This document shows, piece by piece, positions 26,301-36,841 of a stretch of DNA of 64,000 nt. The stretch is taken from contig CM052357.1 of the NCBI GenBank assembly GCA_028551475.1, positions 9,471,931 to 9,535,930 on the forward strand, read 5' to 3'. Positions within the stretch are counted from its first letter, which is position 1. The number at the start of each line of letters is the position of its first letter. The translations under genes were made by a program, and so were the position numbers. Source of the stretch: Casuarina equisetifolia (lineage: Eukaryota; Streptophyta; Magnoliopsida; Fagales; Casuarinaceae). Under the pieces are notes generated by a model that did no database searches, was not told the DNA's origin, and saw only the letters and a program-made list of their open reading frames with translations.

Positions 26301-26977
26301 TCCACAATGTACTATGATTCTGTGTATCATCCTCCGACTTCATAACACACAATGTACTATGATTCTGTGTATCATCCTCCGACTTCATAACACACAGCAC
26401 GCTCTGATTGATAAACCTGTATGCCGTTGCATGTAATTTATGTTTTTCATTGATTATCAGGATCTGTTAGCACTGAAAGAAGAATACACAACACGCCCTG
26501 CTGTGGAGGAGACCATCAATGATCCCACAAATCCAAAGCACTACTGGAGATACCGTATGTATAATAATATCAGACAGAGCCTGCCAGCTTGGGCGTTTCT
26601 TCTTCTTTTTTCCTTTTTTTGGTTAAAAATTAGACATTCAAGCTGTGTTATTGTTCCCAACTCACATACTAGAATTGCATATGGCTGTCTCTTATTCTGT
26701 TTATCTTCATTATATTTTTAACATGGTATTTCTATTTGGGACTTTGTGGTACTCAGGTGTACATGTCAGTGTGGAGACTCTGATGAAGGACAAGGAACTC
26801 AAGGCCACTATTAAAGATCTTGTGCGAGGGAGCGGAAGATCATACCCTGTGGGAGAAAATGAAGAGTCAACAGCAGCAACTACCGACAAACAGCAGCTTC
26901 TTAGTGGGAAGGAAAACATCCAGCGCTCGTCGCACTTAACTGCTGTTCCACAAAAGGAGACTCTGGCTGTCCATTAA
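17386..26977 (+). CDS. DPE2: 4-alpha-glucanotransferase DPE2 (cytosolic disproportionating enzyme)
   Basis: 22 exons: 17386-17739, 18972-19086, 19195-19253, 19372-19499, 19626-19752, 19841-20037, 20510-20588, 20704-20742, 21633-21752, 21901-22002, 22127-22210, 22305-22547, 22661-22786, 22909-22983, 23099-23170, 23325-23444, 23598-23695, 23937-24096, 24221-24319, 26072-26269, 26461-26554 and 26757-26977. Every phase agrees, giving 969 aa (plant DPE2 is about 950-970). DPE2 transfers glucose from maltose to cytosolic glycans in night-time starch breakdown. Order: two N-terminal CBM20 starch-binding modules (about 13-118 and 158-260), then a GH77 catalytic domain. Catalytic residues by family homology: nucleophile Asp560 in YRIDHILGFF, acid/base Glu755 in ACGEDLG, and third Asp807 in CAPSCHDCSTL. 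The roughly 190-residue spacing between the first two matches the insert typical of DPE2. There is no transit peptide, in line with a cytosolic enzyme. All introns are GT-AG except the fourth, an AT-AC intron. The gene looks intact and functional. Confidence -1.
18795..18882 (+). repeat. Possible tRNA-derived SINE fragment
   Basis: The phrase tggcttagtggtaag matches a Pol III A box, a degenerate B-box-like gggtcccaagtcc follows, and then a C/T-rich stretch and a T run. It lies in the first coding-region intron of DPE2. Weak on its own: no target-site duplication was identified. Confidence -1.
19500..19625 (+). other. U12-type AT-AC spliceosomal intron in DPE2
   Basis: The intron begins atatccttttt, matching the U12 5' splice consensus ATATCCTT. 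It contains ttttccttgat (branch-site consensus TTCCTTRAY, probable branch A at 19613) and ends ccac|GTATAAG only 12 nt later. Joining 19499 to 19626 restores the conserved PIKYKY coding stretch. No GT-AG alternative does this. Confidence -1.
20943..21295 (+). repeat. Local tandem duplications in a DPE2 intron
   Basis: A 35-nt unit (aactttgtagattat...ggtaaagatatgt) occurs twice at 20944-21012. A larger diverged pair follows at about 21080-21160 and 21200-21290 (shared words cattctttatttgg, atactat, ttttggtct and aatgaa.tattt). Confidence -1.
23731..23755. repeat. (TA)n microsatellite
   Basis: About 12 TA units in a DPE2 intron just after the exon ending at 23695. Confidence -1.
24390..24740 (+). 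other. Unrecognised coding-like insert in DPE2 intron 19
   Basis: The intron between 24319 and 26072 is 1.75 kb, much longer than its neighbours. It holds a 70-codon open frame from 24514 to 24738 that starts MQLGIPKGILVLDFLVENFD and reads like real protein (mixed composition, normal codon use). Just upstream, in another frame, is a codable stretch around DYGKKDYHKSYKPADRLWR, followed by an acceptor-like ttttttacag. It does not belong to DPE2, whose flanking exons join cleanly without it. I do not recognise the family. Possibly a captured gene fragment or transposon remnant. Confidence -1.
26304..26393 (+). repeat. Perfect 45-bp tandem duplication in DPE2 intron 20
   Basis: Two identical 45-nt units, each starting acaatgtactatgattctgt, lie directly head to tail in the intron between the exons ending 26269 and starting 26461. 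Confidence -1.
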
Positions 26978-27179
26978 TGTCTCCCTTCTTAATTCCACGC
27001 CTAAAGCTAGCAGACAAGTGCTCCAAATAATCAAAAAGCAGTCGCATAATGGGAGGAAGAGAAACCATTTGAGTTCGATTGGTACTATGTAATAATGTTT
27101 CTTTGTATGCTCGGTTGTAGCGAGTAATAAAAAAAGTATAGTTAGTAGCAAGTGGCAAGAAACAGTGTGCTACCGTTGG

Positions 27180-28420
27180 GAAATGTTCTTTGGGTATATG
27201 AATAAATCTCTCGTTTCTGTAGTCTGCGTGCAGTCTTTATGTTTTGTTGCGTGGATGGTTTTTACACTCTTCACACGTGTGCCGCCTTTGGAAGTTCCGA
27301 TTGTAGGAAAGATAGCTTTACATTAAGATTCACGAGAGGACTCTCTAATCATTAAGTCAACTTTTAACTTAGGTCATTGAACCATTATCACAATCCAGGT
27401 TGATTTTATTTTATTGTAGTCAATTTTGAGTATTTTGAGTCCAGTAATACTGGATGTGTAGGAAAATGTGTATAGGATAAAACTGTTTAAAAAAAAAAAA
27501 ATCTATGATGTAGAGTTTTTTAAAAAAATCTTAAACTTACGGGGTTTAGGACTTTTTGAGAAGATTTTTAATACTTAAAATTTGGGCTGGAGGGAGTTTG
27601 GAATTGGAAAATCATTTCTAAGCTAAGAACTAAAGGATGTGGTATCTCCAAGTAGAGCTAAGTTCAAAATCTGGTGCTAGAGATAGGTTTGAGCAAAAGA
27701 CAGTTAAGAGAGATATATATATATATATATATGGTGACAAAATTTATACTATCTGAAATCTTTTTATATACCTTTCTTAAAATAGGAACTTAGGGTGGTT
27801 TGAAAATTACACCTGTTTAACTAATACATAAAGAAATACATAAAATTTAACCCCCCCTTTTTTATATTTTTTTATTTAATAAAACCTAACCCTTCAAAGC
27901 ATAAAACCTAATAAGTCGGTAAAGTACATTTTAAAAGAAAAGAAAAGAAAACATAAAAAAAAAAAAAATATTTTTATATATAGAAAAAATATTTTCATAT
28001 CAATCATTGGGTTAAAAATTATGTTAAAGTGTAGATATTGTTTGTTGGTGGAAGAATTTTTTACAGGAAGTGATTTTTTTGTTAAAAATTGGAGAATAGA
28101 ATGTTAGATTATTTAAATATTTCTTAAGAATCTTAATATATCCTAATAAGTTTTTTTAACAAAAGAAAATGAAAAGAAGAGAAAAAGAGGGATCGGAGCA
28201 ATGGTTATTGCTGGGAAACTGGGTCCAGGTAAGTAGATAATCTCGGGTGTAATTTAGAATACCTTAAAAATTCTGGTACATAAATAAGCAGTAGTCTTGG
28301 GTGGCATCGGGTTTACCACCGAATCCAGCAAAAATAAAGGCCGTACGCTCATGTCGGAAACGAGGAAACCGTTGCCAGGACAAATAGGGAGCACGGGAAA
28401 AATGGGGATGTATTGTCTGG
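27180..28420. other. Intergenic region between DPE2 and PI4K gamma
   Basis: DPE2 3' UTR (aataaa-like signals near 27125 and 27200) is followed by AT-rich sequence with an (AT)n run at 27714-27732 and long A runs at 27955-27970. No gene is supported. Confidence -1.
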
Positions 28421-28423
28421 AGA

Positions 28424-28431
28424 GACGTGGC
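28424..28431 (+). promoter_or_regulatory. ABRE/G-box-like element GACGTGGC
   Basis: An ACGTGGC core about 200 nt upstream of the likely PI4K gamma transcription start. Such cores are bound by bZIP factors of abscisic-acid responses. A single motif match, so weak. Confidence -1.
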
Positions 28432-28596
28432 CTCCTCCTATTGGTTCCACTGTGCTGCAAAATGCAAATGTATGGACGGCTTGGATGAGACAGCCTCGGC
28501 CAACCACCCCCTTGTTCTTCGTCCCCCAAGCGTTACTTAATCTTTCGTTGCACGCTTTGGGAATAAGAACGAGAATAGGCGCAGCGGCGGGAGAGA

Positions 28597-28606
28597 GAAT
28601 ATAAGG
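28597..28606 (+). promoter_or_regulatory. TATA-like box of the PI4K gamma gene
   Basis: gaatataagg sits between a GC-rich stretch and a leader with at least one intron (acceptor tttgtttcag near 28960, another cacgcag near 29590). Position fits a core promoter, but it is inferred. Confidence -1.
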
Positions 28607-29683
28607 CGGAGCGTAGAATTCAATCGGTGAAAGCCTGGTGCTCTCACACGCTCCCGTTGCTGTTCGGCTGCCTGAATGCCTCCACCAGTGTTCAGGGTCC
28701 GATGCTTCTTTCCCTTCCTTTTCTCTGTTTCCATGTTTGATGCAGAACTACGCAAAGGAAACGGATTTGTCGAAATCAAATCTTCCGAAACCCACCTTTT
28801 TTTCTTGTTCTTAATTCTTTAAACCATAAACTTCGGCTTGTTTCCAATGTTGATCTTTTTGAGAACTTGTTTTTCTTTCTGGGGAATGTGAAGCTTTTAC
28901 AGAAGAATTGTTTTCTGATTACTAAAGCGCTGTGCATGACATTGCCTTCTTTTGTTTCAGAAAATCGAGACGATTTGTGTACGGAGGAGTAGGTGACTGA
29001 TCGGCTTCCTCCACATGGTTGTAGTATATCTCCTTTTTAATTGCTGATTTCGTTCAATTCCGTAATACGCAATTCTTCGTTGTTACTTTTTTCTTTCGTC
29101 GTAATGATCCCTCTGTCGACTACATTCAGGTTGTGTTGGATTCAACCAAAAATGGGTGGAAAGTGTCCTGCATTCTCTAGGTCGTCCACAAATTTAAGGA
29201 ATGAATCCAGCATAAGACTTTTGGGACTTGTATGCCATAATTTGGTAAGGAAATTCGATCCCTTCGTTCTTCATCTTTTTTCTGTTTAAGATCCTTTGTT
29301 AACTCTAAATAAATGCGGAATATGAATGCCAAATTCATGATGCATTCTTCTGCATGATTATTTACGCTAATATATTTTGAGATATTACACATGAACATGA
29401 ATGAAATGAGTGACGTACATTTGCACGAACTAGCATTTCTTGTTAATCTATCTTTCCTAAAAGAAGCAAAGGAGAGATGCTGATTCATTTACTTGTGTGC
29501 TAAGACATGATTAAAGTTTGAAGCTTTCTATGTCAATTCTACATGTTCTTGAAAATTGACGAGGAAGTTGCTTTTATCTTGATCACGCAGATCTGTGCTG
29601 AGCAATCCATCAAGAACGCTCTCTAAGAAGAGCTATACTTGGCATGCGGGGCTGCCGTTCTCACCTGCATGAGATTCTTTAAA

Positions 29684-31297
29684 ATGGCCGTAGCCATTGA
29701 TCACCATGGCGGATTTAAGCCGTTCGGCAGATACCCAAGATGCGGACTACAATCGTACACTCGGCTGGATCAGAAACTTACTGAGTTTACCCAAACCAAT
29801 TTAGCCTACTCGCTAAAGCAAGCATTTGAAGGTGATAACATACAAAGAAGCTTGTCCACCCCATGCCTATCCATAACCACTGTAGTGGAGGAAGAGTTCG
29901 ACACTGATATTCCGACGATTGAGATTGTTAGTGGCCGTCAAGATCCTAATGTTCGTGCTCTTGTTGTTGAGGTTGCCACGGTTCTGGCTTCTCGAGTTGA
30001 TCCCATTCCGGTGTCAAGTGGGTTAGGGGGTGTCTACTTCCTGCGTAGCCGAAATGGTGATAATATTGCCGTGGCAAAGCCAATAGATGAAGAACCTTTG
30101 GCCGTTAACAACCCCAAAGGATTTGGTGGTCGGATGCTTGGCCAACCTGGCTTGAAACGCTCAGTAAGGATAGGTGAAACTGGGATACGTGAATCGGCTG
30201 CTTATCTGCTTGACCATGGAGGTTTTGCTGGGGTTCCTCCAACAGCTTTCGTTAAAATTTCGAATGTTGCGTTCCACGCTGCTCATGGTGCCACAGTTTC
30301 AGCTGCGAATCACAAGATCGCCTCGCTCCAACGCTTTGTGGACCACGAATACGATGCTGGAGAGCTGGGCTGTTCTGTATTTCCGGTCTCATCAGTTCAC
30401 CGCATTGGGATTTTTGACGTTCGACTCCTGAATCTTGATAGGCATGCCGGAAATATTCTCGTTAAGAAGCAGGAGGAGCATGATAATTCTGCAGCCGGGG
30501 TAGCTGAGCTTGTACCAATAGACCATGGCCTTTGCCTCCCTGAGTCGCTCGATGATCCATATTTTGAGTGGTTGCATTGGCCTCAAGCTTTGGTTCCTTT
30601 TTCCGAGTACGAAACGGAGTACATATCTAATCTTGATCCGTTTAAAGATGTCGAGCTTCTAAGAGCTGAGCTTCCTTCCATAAGGGAGTCCTCCATCCGG
30701 GTCTTCGTGGTTTGCACCATTTTCTTGAAGCGAGCTGTGGCTGCTGGGCTTCGTCTCGCTGACATTGGAGAAATGATGACTCGGGAGTTTTGCTGTGGGG
30801 AAGAATGTTTAAGCATCCTAGAGAATCTCTGCGCAAAAGCCAGGGCGAGTTTGCCTAATATTGGCTATGATCACCAGAGAGAAGTAACAAGAAAGGAATA
30901 TGAGATGTTCCAATTTGACAAGGAAGAAGCAGATAGTTTTAGTGAGTTCCTGGAACTCCCTCGCCTCTTGAACAACCATTTCGTGGTACCTAAACCGCTT
31001 AAGATGTCAAGGTTTTCATCGACAGGTTCCATAACAGTTTTGCCTGAACCATTAGTGCGTCCATTATACGAGGAAAACGACCCAGCCAATGATAATTATG
31101 ACATCAAAGCAAGCATTGGCAGGGATGGTGGCCGAAAGGAAGAAGGGGGTTTCATGAAGAGCACGAGTTTCTCAGTAGCTAACCATAACAATGACTCCGG
31201 GGGCATTTCGTTTGAAGACATGAGCGAAACTGAATGGATAATGTTTCTGGGGATTTTTGAGGAGTTTTTGTCAGAATTACTTGAAGGCAAAAAGTGA
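29684..31297 (+). CDS. Phosphatidylinositol 4-kinase gamma-like protein (PI3/4K-family kinase)
   Basis: A single coding exon of 537 aa from the ATG giving MAVAIDHHGGFKPFG, a start typical of this plant family. An in-frame ATG at 29669 would add five residues. The kinase core shows IAVAKPIDEE with the nucleotide-binding Lys (about residue 131), GETGIRESAAYLLDHGGFAGVP, the catalytic loop NLDRHAGNILV (Asp about 252) and PIDHGLCLPE (the DFG equivalent, about 279). No ubiquitin-like repeats precede the kinase, so it belongs to the shorter UBL-lacking group; Arabidopsis PI4Kgamma1 (At2g40850) is the likely counterpart by both type and neighbourhood. Some UBL-bearing plant PI4K gammas have been reported as protein kinases rather than lipid kinases, so the substrate is uncertain. 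The 5' UTR appears to be split by introns upstream. No disabling change seen. Confidence -1.
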   Translation: MAVAIDHHGGFKPFGRYPRCGLQSYTRLDQKLTEFTQTNLAYSLKQAFEGDNIQRSLSTPCLSITTVVEEEFDTDIPTIEIVSGRQDPNVRALVVEVATVLASRVDPIPVSSGLGGVYFLRSRNGDNIAVAKPIDEEPLAVNNPKGFGGRMLGQPGLKRSVRIGETGIRESAAYLLDHGGFAGVPPTAFVKISNVAFHAAHGATVSAANHKIASLQRFVDHEYDAGELGCSVFPVSSVHRIGIFDVRLLNLDRHAGNILVKKQEEHDNSAAGVAELVPIDHGLCLPESLDDPYFEWLHWPQALVPFSEYETEYISNLDPFKDVELLRAELPSIRESSIRVFVVCTIFLKRAVAAGLRLADIGEMMTREFCCGEECLSILENLCAKARASLPNIGYDHQREVTRKEYEMFQFDKEEADSFSEFLELPRLLNNHFVVPKPLKMSRFSSTGSITVLPEPLVRPLYEENDPANDNYDIKASIGRDGGRKEEGGFMKSTSFSVANHNNDSGGISFEDMSETEWIMFLGIFEEFLSELLEGKK

Positions 31298-31449
31298 ACA
31301 AGCTTGCAGCAAAGGTTGGGAACTCCTTGCCAGTTCTGAGAGAAGGTAAAAGATACTAGATATTGATAATGATCGTCACTTGTGTCCAGTATGCAATCAG
31401 TGTATATTACAGCCACATAATTAGAATATATAGATTGTAGATAAGTTTA

Positions 31450-32281
31450 TAGGGCAAGAATGGGAAAGCGATAGGTGAGATGATGCCGTCCTTCCATTTT
31501 ACCTTTCCCTATATTAGTTGTAAGTTAAAAAGAGACCCTTCCTTCCTGCACATGATTCTGGAAGGATATATGAATTGTGGATATTGTTGAATATATGATC
31601 CCTTTTTATGTTTGTTTAGATACAGATTGCGATGGGCAAGTGATTTTCTGTTCTTATCTCTTGTAAATGGTCCTACATAAAGTGCCTACATTTTCTAGAT
31701 TTATCAAAGATCAATTGGACATTTAATTTATACATGATAAAAAGAGATCAGAAACACCTGAGTTATCAGCTTATAAAGTCTTGAACGGTTCAATCTCATC
31801 ATTAATGGTTTTACGTGATGGGCTTCCATTCTCATCGAGTCAAAGCAGAGAAAATTTTGGAGAACACACGGGCATGCGTTGTTTGGTCCTTAGAGACGAA
31901 AGAAAGCTACAACTACATGGGACGGAGTCCGACCAGCGGTAGTGTTTTTCGAACATGTGCACGTGCAAGTGAGTGTAAGCCGGTGGGCTTGGCCCCCCAC
32001 CTCACATGCACCTGAACCGTCTGCAACTGGAAAGTCCCAACACCAAGACGAGCCAGTTGGATGGATATCGAAAGCCACTTCGATCCAGGAAAGAAATGGA
32101 AGAGAGAAGAAGAAACAAGGCATGAAATAGAGAGAAGATTCTGTCATTAATTCATCCTTTGATTTGATTCCAGTTCAAGAACCATTATAGGATTCAGAGC
32201 CAAATCTTACATAGAAAATGACAAAGCCTAACAAAACCAAATCTCGAACAATAAATCTAAACCTAGAATTCCTTCATCGAT
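31450..32281. other. Intergenic region downstream of PI4K gamma
   Basis: Probable PI4K gamma 3' UTR to about 31600, then unremarkable sequence. Short open frames at 31815-32147 on both strands overlap each other and show no conserved motif. From about 32160 it becomes the 3' end of the minus-strand poly-Glu gene. Confidence -1.
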
Positions 32282-32725
32282 TCACTCAATCCCTTTAATC
32301 CCATCGAGCGGCCTTAGTGAACTCACAAGCTCTCTCTTCCCCGGGATCTCTGCTTCTTCTTCTTCTTCTTCTTCTTCTTCTTCTTCTTCTTCTTCTTCTT
32401 CTTCTTCCTCCCGCTGTCGTTTTCCGGCGCCTTCTTTGACCTTCTCCTTCGCCGGAAGCCCCAGATTGAACGAACCGAATTTGGGCGTGAACTGGGGAGT
32501 GCATCCGTTGAATTTGGTATCGAAAGTGAAGTTGAAGTTTTCCGGCTCCTGAATTTTATCGAGAACTCCCGGGCAGTTTTTGCGCCTTTTGGGTTCTGGG
32601 GCGGAATCTGGGTCTTCCTTCTTGCGGTCGTGGCAGACGGAGGTGGTGGGGATCGGCGGATCCTCGCCGGAAGGAGTTGGAGGCGAGAGAGTGCACGTTT
32701 CGTCTCGCTTGCTGTTCTCTGCCAT
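32282..32725 (-). CDS. Small acidic protein of unknown function with poly-Glu tract
   Basis: One exon, 147 aa, from the ATG giving MAENSKRDETCTLSPP. The N-terminal third is rich in Pro/Ser/Thr with a basic patch EPKRRKN that could be a nuclear signal. The middle has a codable, non-repetitive stretch (NFNFTFDTKF..TPQFTPKFGSFNLGLP). Then come a basic KEGAGKRQR, about 19 consecutive Glu, and a short tail. A TATA-like box lies about 110 nt upstream. I do not recognise a named family; the FTPKFGSFNLG-type core looks conserved rather than random, so this is probably a real small nuclear protein. The DNA under the Glu run is a (CTT)18 microsatellite on the plus strand. Confidence -1.
   Translation of the reverse strand: MAENSKRDETCTLSPPTPSGEDPPIPTTSVCHDRKKEDPDSAPEPKRRKNCPGVLDKIQEPENFNFTFDTKFNGCTPQFTPKFGSFNLGLPAKEKVKEGAGKRQREEEEEEEEEEEEEEEEEEEAEIPGKRELVSSLRPLDGIKGIE
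32353..32406. repeat. (CTT)18 microsatellite encoding poly-Glu
   Basis: Eighteen uninterrupted CTT units on the plus strand, read as GAA codons on the minus strand inside the small acidic protein gene. Confidence -1.
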
Positions 32726-32830
32726 TCGGGCCAGGGAAGCGAGCGTACGAAACAAATGAGACTTTTTTTCCTTGGCTGCACATTTATCGTGGCGACTTCG
32801 GAATTACGAAAATCTCCTTTGTCTAAGCTG

Positions 32831-32840
32831 TTTATATATA
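32831..32840 (-). promoter_or_regulatory. TATA-like box of the poly-Glu gene
   Basis: Reads tatatataaa on the minus strand, about 105-115 nt upstream of the ATG. Inferred from position only. Confidence -1.
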
Positions 32841-32849
32841 ATTGATATG

Positions 32850-35800
32850 GAGGACCATGGATCTGAGTTTCCTGTTATGCACTAATAAGAAACTATGAAC
32901 TAGGGTCCTTCCTTGAAGACAATGATGTGGCTCAACGTCATTATTTGATGGACTCTGTAATCAAGAGTTTCAATTGTTGGACTAAATGGAGACTGATTCT
33001 GACTTTTGTGTCCCTTGGAATGGAAGATGAAGGAAACATTGAGCTATCTATTTCATGTCATAAGTGCTGTCAAATGACAAGTTAGACTTTAGTTCTAGGG
33101 AGTGAAGGAGACTTACCAAACGTTAGAAAATCTAAGCACCTTAGTCAAGTGAAAAGGACAAATGTGTGGTGGCAAAAACCTTAGTCTTCAATTTCTCTTC
33201 ACTTGTGTTAGTTGTTCTCTAGTGATGAAAGTGATGTCCTTTGCAAATAATCGTAGTATAAGCTCCCACTTTCAATTATAAGTGGTGATTATTATTATTA
33301 TTATTATTATTATTTTATATCCTAACTATAGAAATGAAGATAAAATCTGAATTTCTAATTCTATGAGACTAATCATCTCAAAAGAAAATTTAAATGTACT
33401 CACACATTAGAAAACATGAGAATTTAATTTAATTTTCGTTGTGGAATTCACCAAAAGGCCTCAATTTTATTAATTTTTTTAATAAACACACTCATGCATG
33501 TATATGTATTGAAGTTGGAACCAATATGTCCAATACATTGCTTACTTCTAATTGAGCTTGGCACTTGTTGGCCTTAATTTTATTATTGACTTTTTAAAAA
33601 TTGAGAACATAACTTACAACATGAATAATGATTTGGGAGAGCTTTGAAAAGAAGCTTCTATTGAATACAAGCTAAATTAATTGGCTACTAAAATGATATG
33701 AAAATGAGAAGATTTATTAGGTTGTAAGATTAAATTATGTCATAGTTTGACTCTTTCATGTTAACAGTCCAAAATGTTCAACTTAAAAGCTAACTTAAAG
33801 GCTAAAAGGTTATATTTTTATTTAAAATTTACTTCAATCATTTTATCTTTTGATGTAAGATTTTCATCTTACACACATTTTCCTGCACTTCAATGCCATT
33901 AGGCTTAGTTTCATATAGAATAAAGTATATTCAACTTGGACCTAATACTATGTTAGAATGCGTAAATGCTCAACTTAAAAATTAACTTAAAAGTTAAATA
34001 ATTATGTTTTCATTTAAATTTCATTTTAGAGATCTTATTTTTTGATATGGCATTCTTGTCTTATACATGTTTTGTATCATTTGCAAGATTTGTAGTAATC
34101 TACACTAAGCTAAAGTGTCTATCTTAAGGCTAAAGATTTCATTAGTACTATAGTAAGAATTCAAAATTTATCTAAAGGTCAAGACTAAAATCAAAACTTT
34201 TCTAATACCACAAATACTTGGATTTGGAAAATTTTGTATCCACTAAATTTGTAGAAAAAAAAATGTAGTGATTGATAGCATTGTTATACATTGTAATTGA
34301 AATCCTACATGTTATTATTATTATGCTTGTTGTTGTTGTTGCTATTGTTGTTGTCAACATTTCCCTCAACATTTGTCTTCATTGTTTCTATTAATGATGG
34401 AAAATCATGCTTTCCACTCATATTACACTATTACCGCAAATAGAATTTTGTTTAATAACTTATCTTCAATAAGTAAGTAATATCATTAAGAAGTTATAAC
34501 TTTGTTGCAAATATCCATTTAACATCAACTATTTTGCACATTTGTTGCAAGTAAACTTTAAGGTTTTAGTGGAAATACTTTAGGTAGAGCTAATTTGCCT
34601 ATATGACGTTTGCAAAACTCGTAAGTGCCATCCAACAAAGCTTTGTAAAATTCAAACATATGAAAACACTTATTTAGTTAAAAAAAAAACTAGGTATTTG
34701 GCTAAGTATCTAGATAAGATCTTCACAATTAATATCTCAAAAAATTTTATAATTTTTTTAAAGAAATAAGTAAAATATGAAAAAGGAACTTTTTCTTACA
34801 TATCTAGATTTGTTTTTGCTTACATAATATAAAGTGAGGTCACGCCTTCACTAAAAGTGAATTTTACTTTCATACCTTTACAAAAAGATGGTGGAGATTA
34901 TGGTTTTATGGTTGTTCCTTCTATGATAGTGACTCTTCACTCCTCCAATACTACAGAAGGCAAGAAAGGTAACCACTTTTTATATTGGTGATTTCAACAG
35001 ATGGCAAAATGGTTCACCTCATATTGCAGCTTTAAGGGGAGTCACCATCTTTAGATTGGTGAATATGAGAGAGCCAATGGAAGTTGAGACGTATTTCTTT
35101 TACATTTTGTAAGGCAAGGAAGTGCTATAAGCTTTTATAAGAGGCATAAAAGAGTAGAGATATTCGCTTGTACTTTCCAACCTGATCACCATTGCCGTAG
35201 GAGATAACGACAAGAGAACTTTCTTTGCCCCCTCCCTTGCTTTCCCCTTTTTTGGTGTCGTGAAGAAAAGGACTACAAAAAATTAAAACATAGGAAAAAG
35301 GTCTAGAAACTTAAGAAGAAGTCTAAAAAAAGATTTAGTATAAAAAAACTGCTTATCTGGTTTCATATTGACGATTGCATATCAAAGGCTTGGTTGGAAC
35401 TTTGGGCATATAAACCCATTTGGAACTTTGGGTATACAAGCCCATTTGAACTTTTCAGTATAAACCCATTTTACTAAGCTACATCATTTTGAATTGGTCA
35501 CTCTTCACAAATAATTGAATCTAAAATCAGTTTAATTTTGTTTATCTCCTCATTATTTTACGGCCACACAATAACCCAATAAAGAGGGTTGAATTGGGCT
35601 TTCAAAAACAATTTCTTTTTCAAATATGGATTTGACGCAAGTAGAATATTCCAATCAAATTTTGTTAGGAAAAACTTAATACGAAAGTGTATAAGCTTTG
35701 GTATAAACGATACTCTTCCAAATACGCTGTTTCCGCATGTGTAACATGATTAAGTGATAGAAGAACATTAAAAACATTAACTAACATACTATGGTTAGAA

Positions 35801-36480
35801 ACATTCACCAAACCATATTTGTTTCCTAAAAAAATTTAAACAAAGGCTAACGTAAGGTTGGTAATAATGGATAAGATGATGAAAGCGATTCTCAAGCTCA
35901 GGGAAAGACCATGGAGGACTTTAGGGTTGAAATAGACAAAACCGAGGTGGGGGTTATGATGCCAGGGTTAGAGATTATAGTTTTTTGAACGTGAAAGATT
36001 GTGAAACGGTGTAAGTTCTAATGGATCATTTACAAGGACTCAAAGCCCTGTTTCCTGTACTTAAAACAGAGCTCCCTTTTTTTTGCAAACTCCTTCAAAT
36101 GATCACAAAAAGGGATGGTGCTAACAGGTCGAAAACCTAGCTTCATCGTCATCTGAAACTTAGCGTAGGGATCCTGCATTTTGGGAAGATACTGCACAAT
36201 GTTCTTCTGTTGTACCTGTTACCGTGATCAGCACTTAAGCTCCAAAATGTATTTATGGATGATGAGAGAAGTTCATGTAATCCATACAATGGTAGCAAGA
36301 CTGAATCTATAGGATTGTTAACAAAAACTAATTTTTAGAAGTTTGTTAATTTGGTGATTTGACTTATCTTTAATTTTACTTAGTGGGTAAGAATATTTTA
36401 AATAACTTGGATTTAAATGAAATATCGTTAAGATTAATGAAATTATCAAAAGGAAAAGCTTAAGCAATCCGTGCCGTTCC
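32850..36480. other. Gene-poor AT-rich region
   Basis: No protein-coding gene found. It contains a (TTA)n run at about 33288-33314, a GTT-rich stretch at about 34328-34355, and a diverged direct repeat pair at about 33778-33890 and 33968-34075. The phrase pair 'ttggaactttgggcatataaaccca' and its variants at 35395-35465 repeats three times in diverged form. Likely old transposon-derived DNA. Confidence -1.
33778..34075. repeat. Diverged direct repeats of about 110 bp
   Basis: Two units starting tcaacttaaaagctaactta and tcaacttaaaaattaactta lie about 190 nt apart. They share further words such as tcttttgat/tttttgat and catcttaca/tcttataca. Possibly remnants of one LTR-type element. Confidence -1.
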
Positions 36481-36489
36481 ATTATCCTG

Positions 36490-36497
36490 GGCGGGAA
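36490..36497 (+). promoter_or_regulatory. E2F-like site upstream of the WRN-like exonuclease gene
   Basis: GGCGGGAA (reverse TTCCCGCC) fits the plant E2F consensus WTTSSCSS. It lies about 350 nt upstream of the ATG, as often seen for replication and repair genes. Confidence -1.
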
Positions 36498-36841
36498 GAA
36501 TAGAGTGGGGAAGCTTCACGAAGAAGGAATCTTCGTACCAGTGCAGTTACACCCCTCTCACGCGCCTCTCGCTGGGGGTTGGGATCGCTTCCCATCAGTA
36601 TGAATTCTTTCGTTTAAACGTGCCGTACACGCAAGAGTCCCGAGAATGGGCGTTGTCCGTGTCTCTGCACCCCAAAAAGCCACGTCTCGTCGAAGCAAGT
36701 CATTTCAGTTTCCTCCGTCTCGGAACAAAAACCTAGCTTTCCCTTTCGTCTGCTCTGTGCACAAAAAATACGTTCAAAGAACCTCTCTTTTGCCTTCCGT
36801 CCGGCGGTCGCAGCTTCGCTCTGAGTACCAACCGATTAGCC

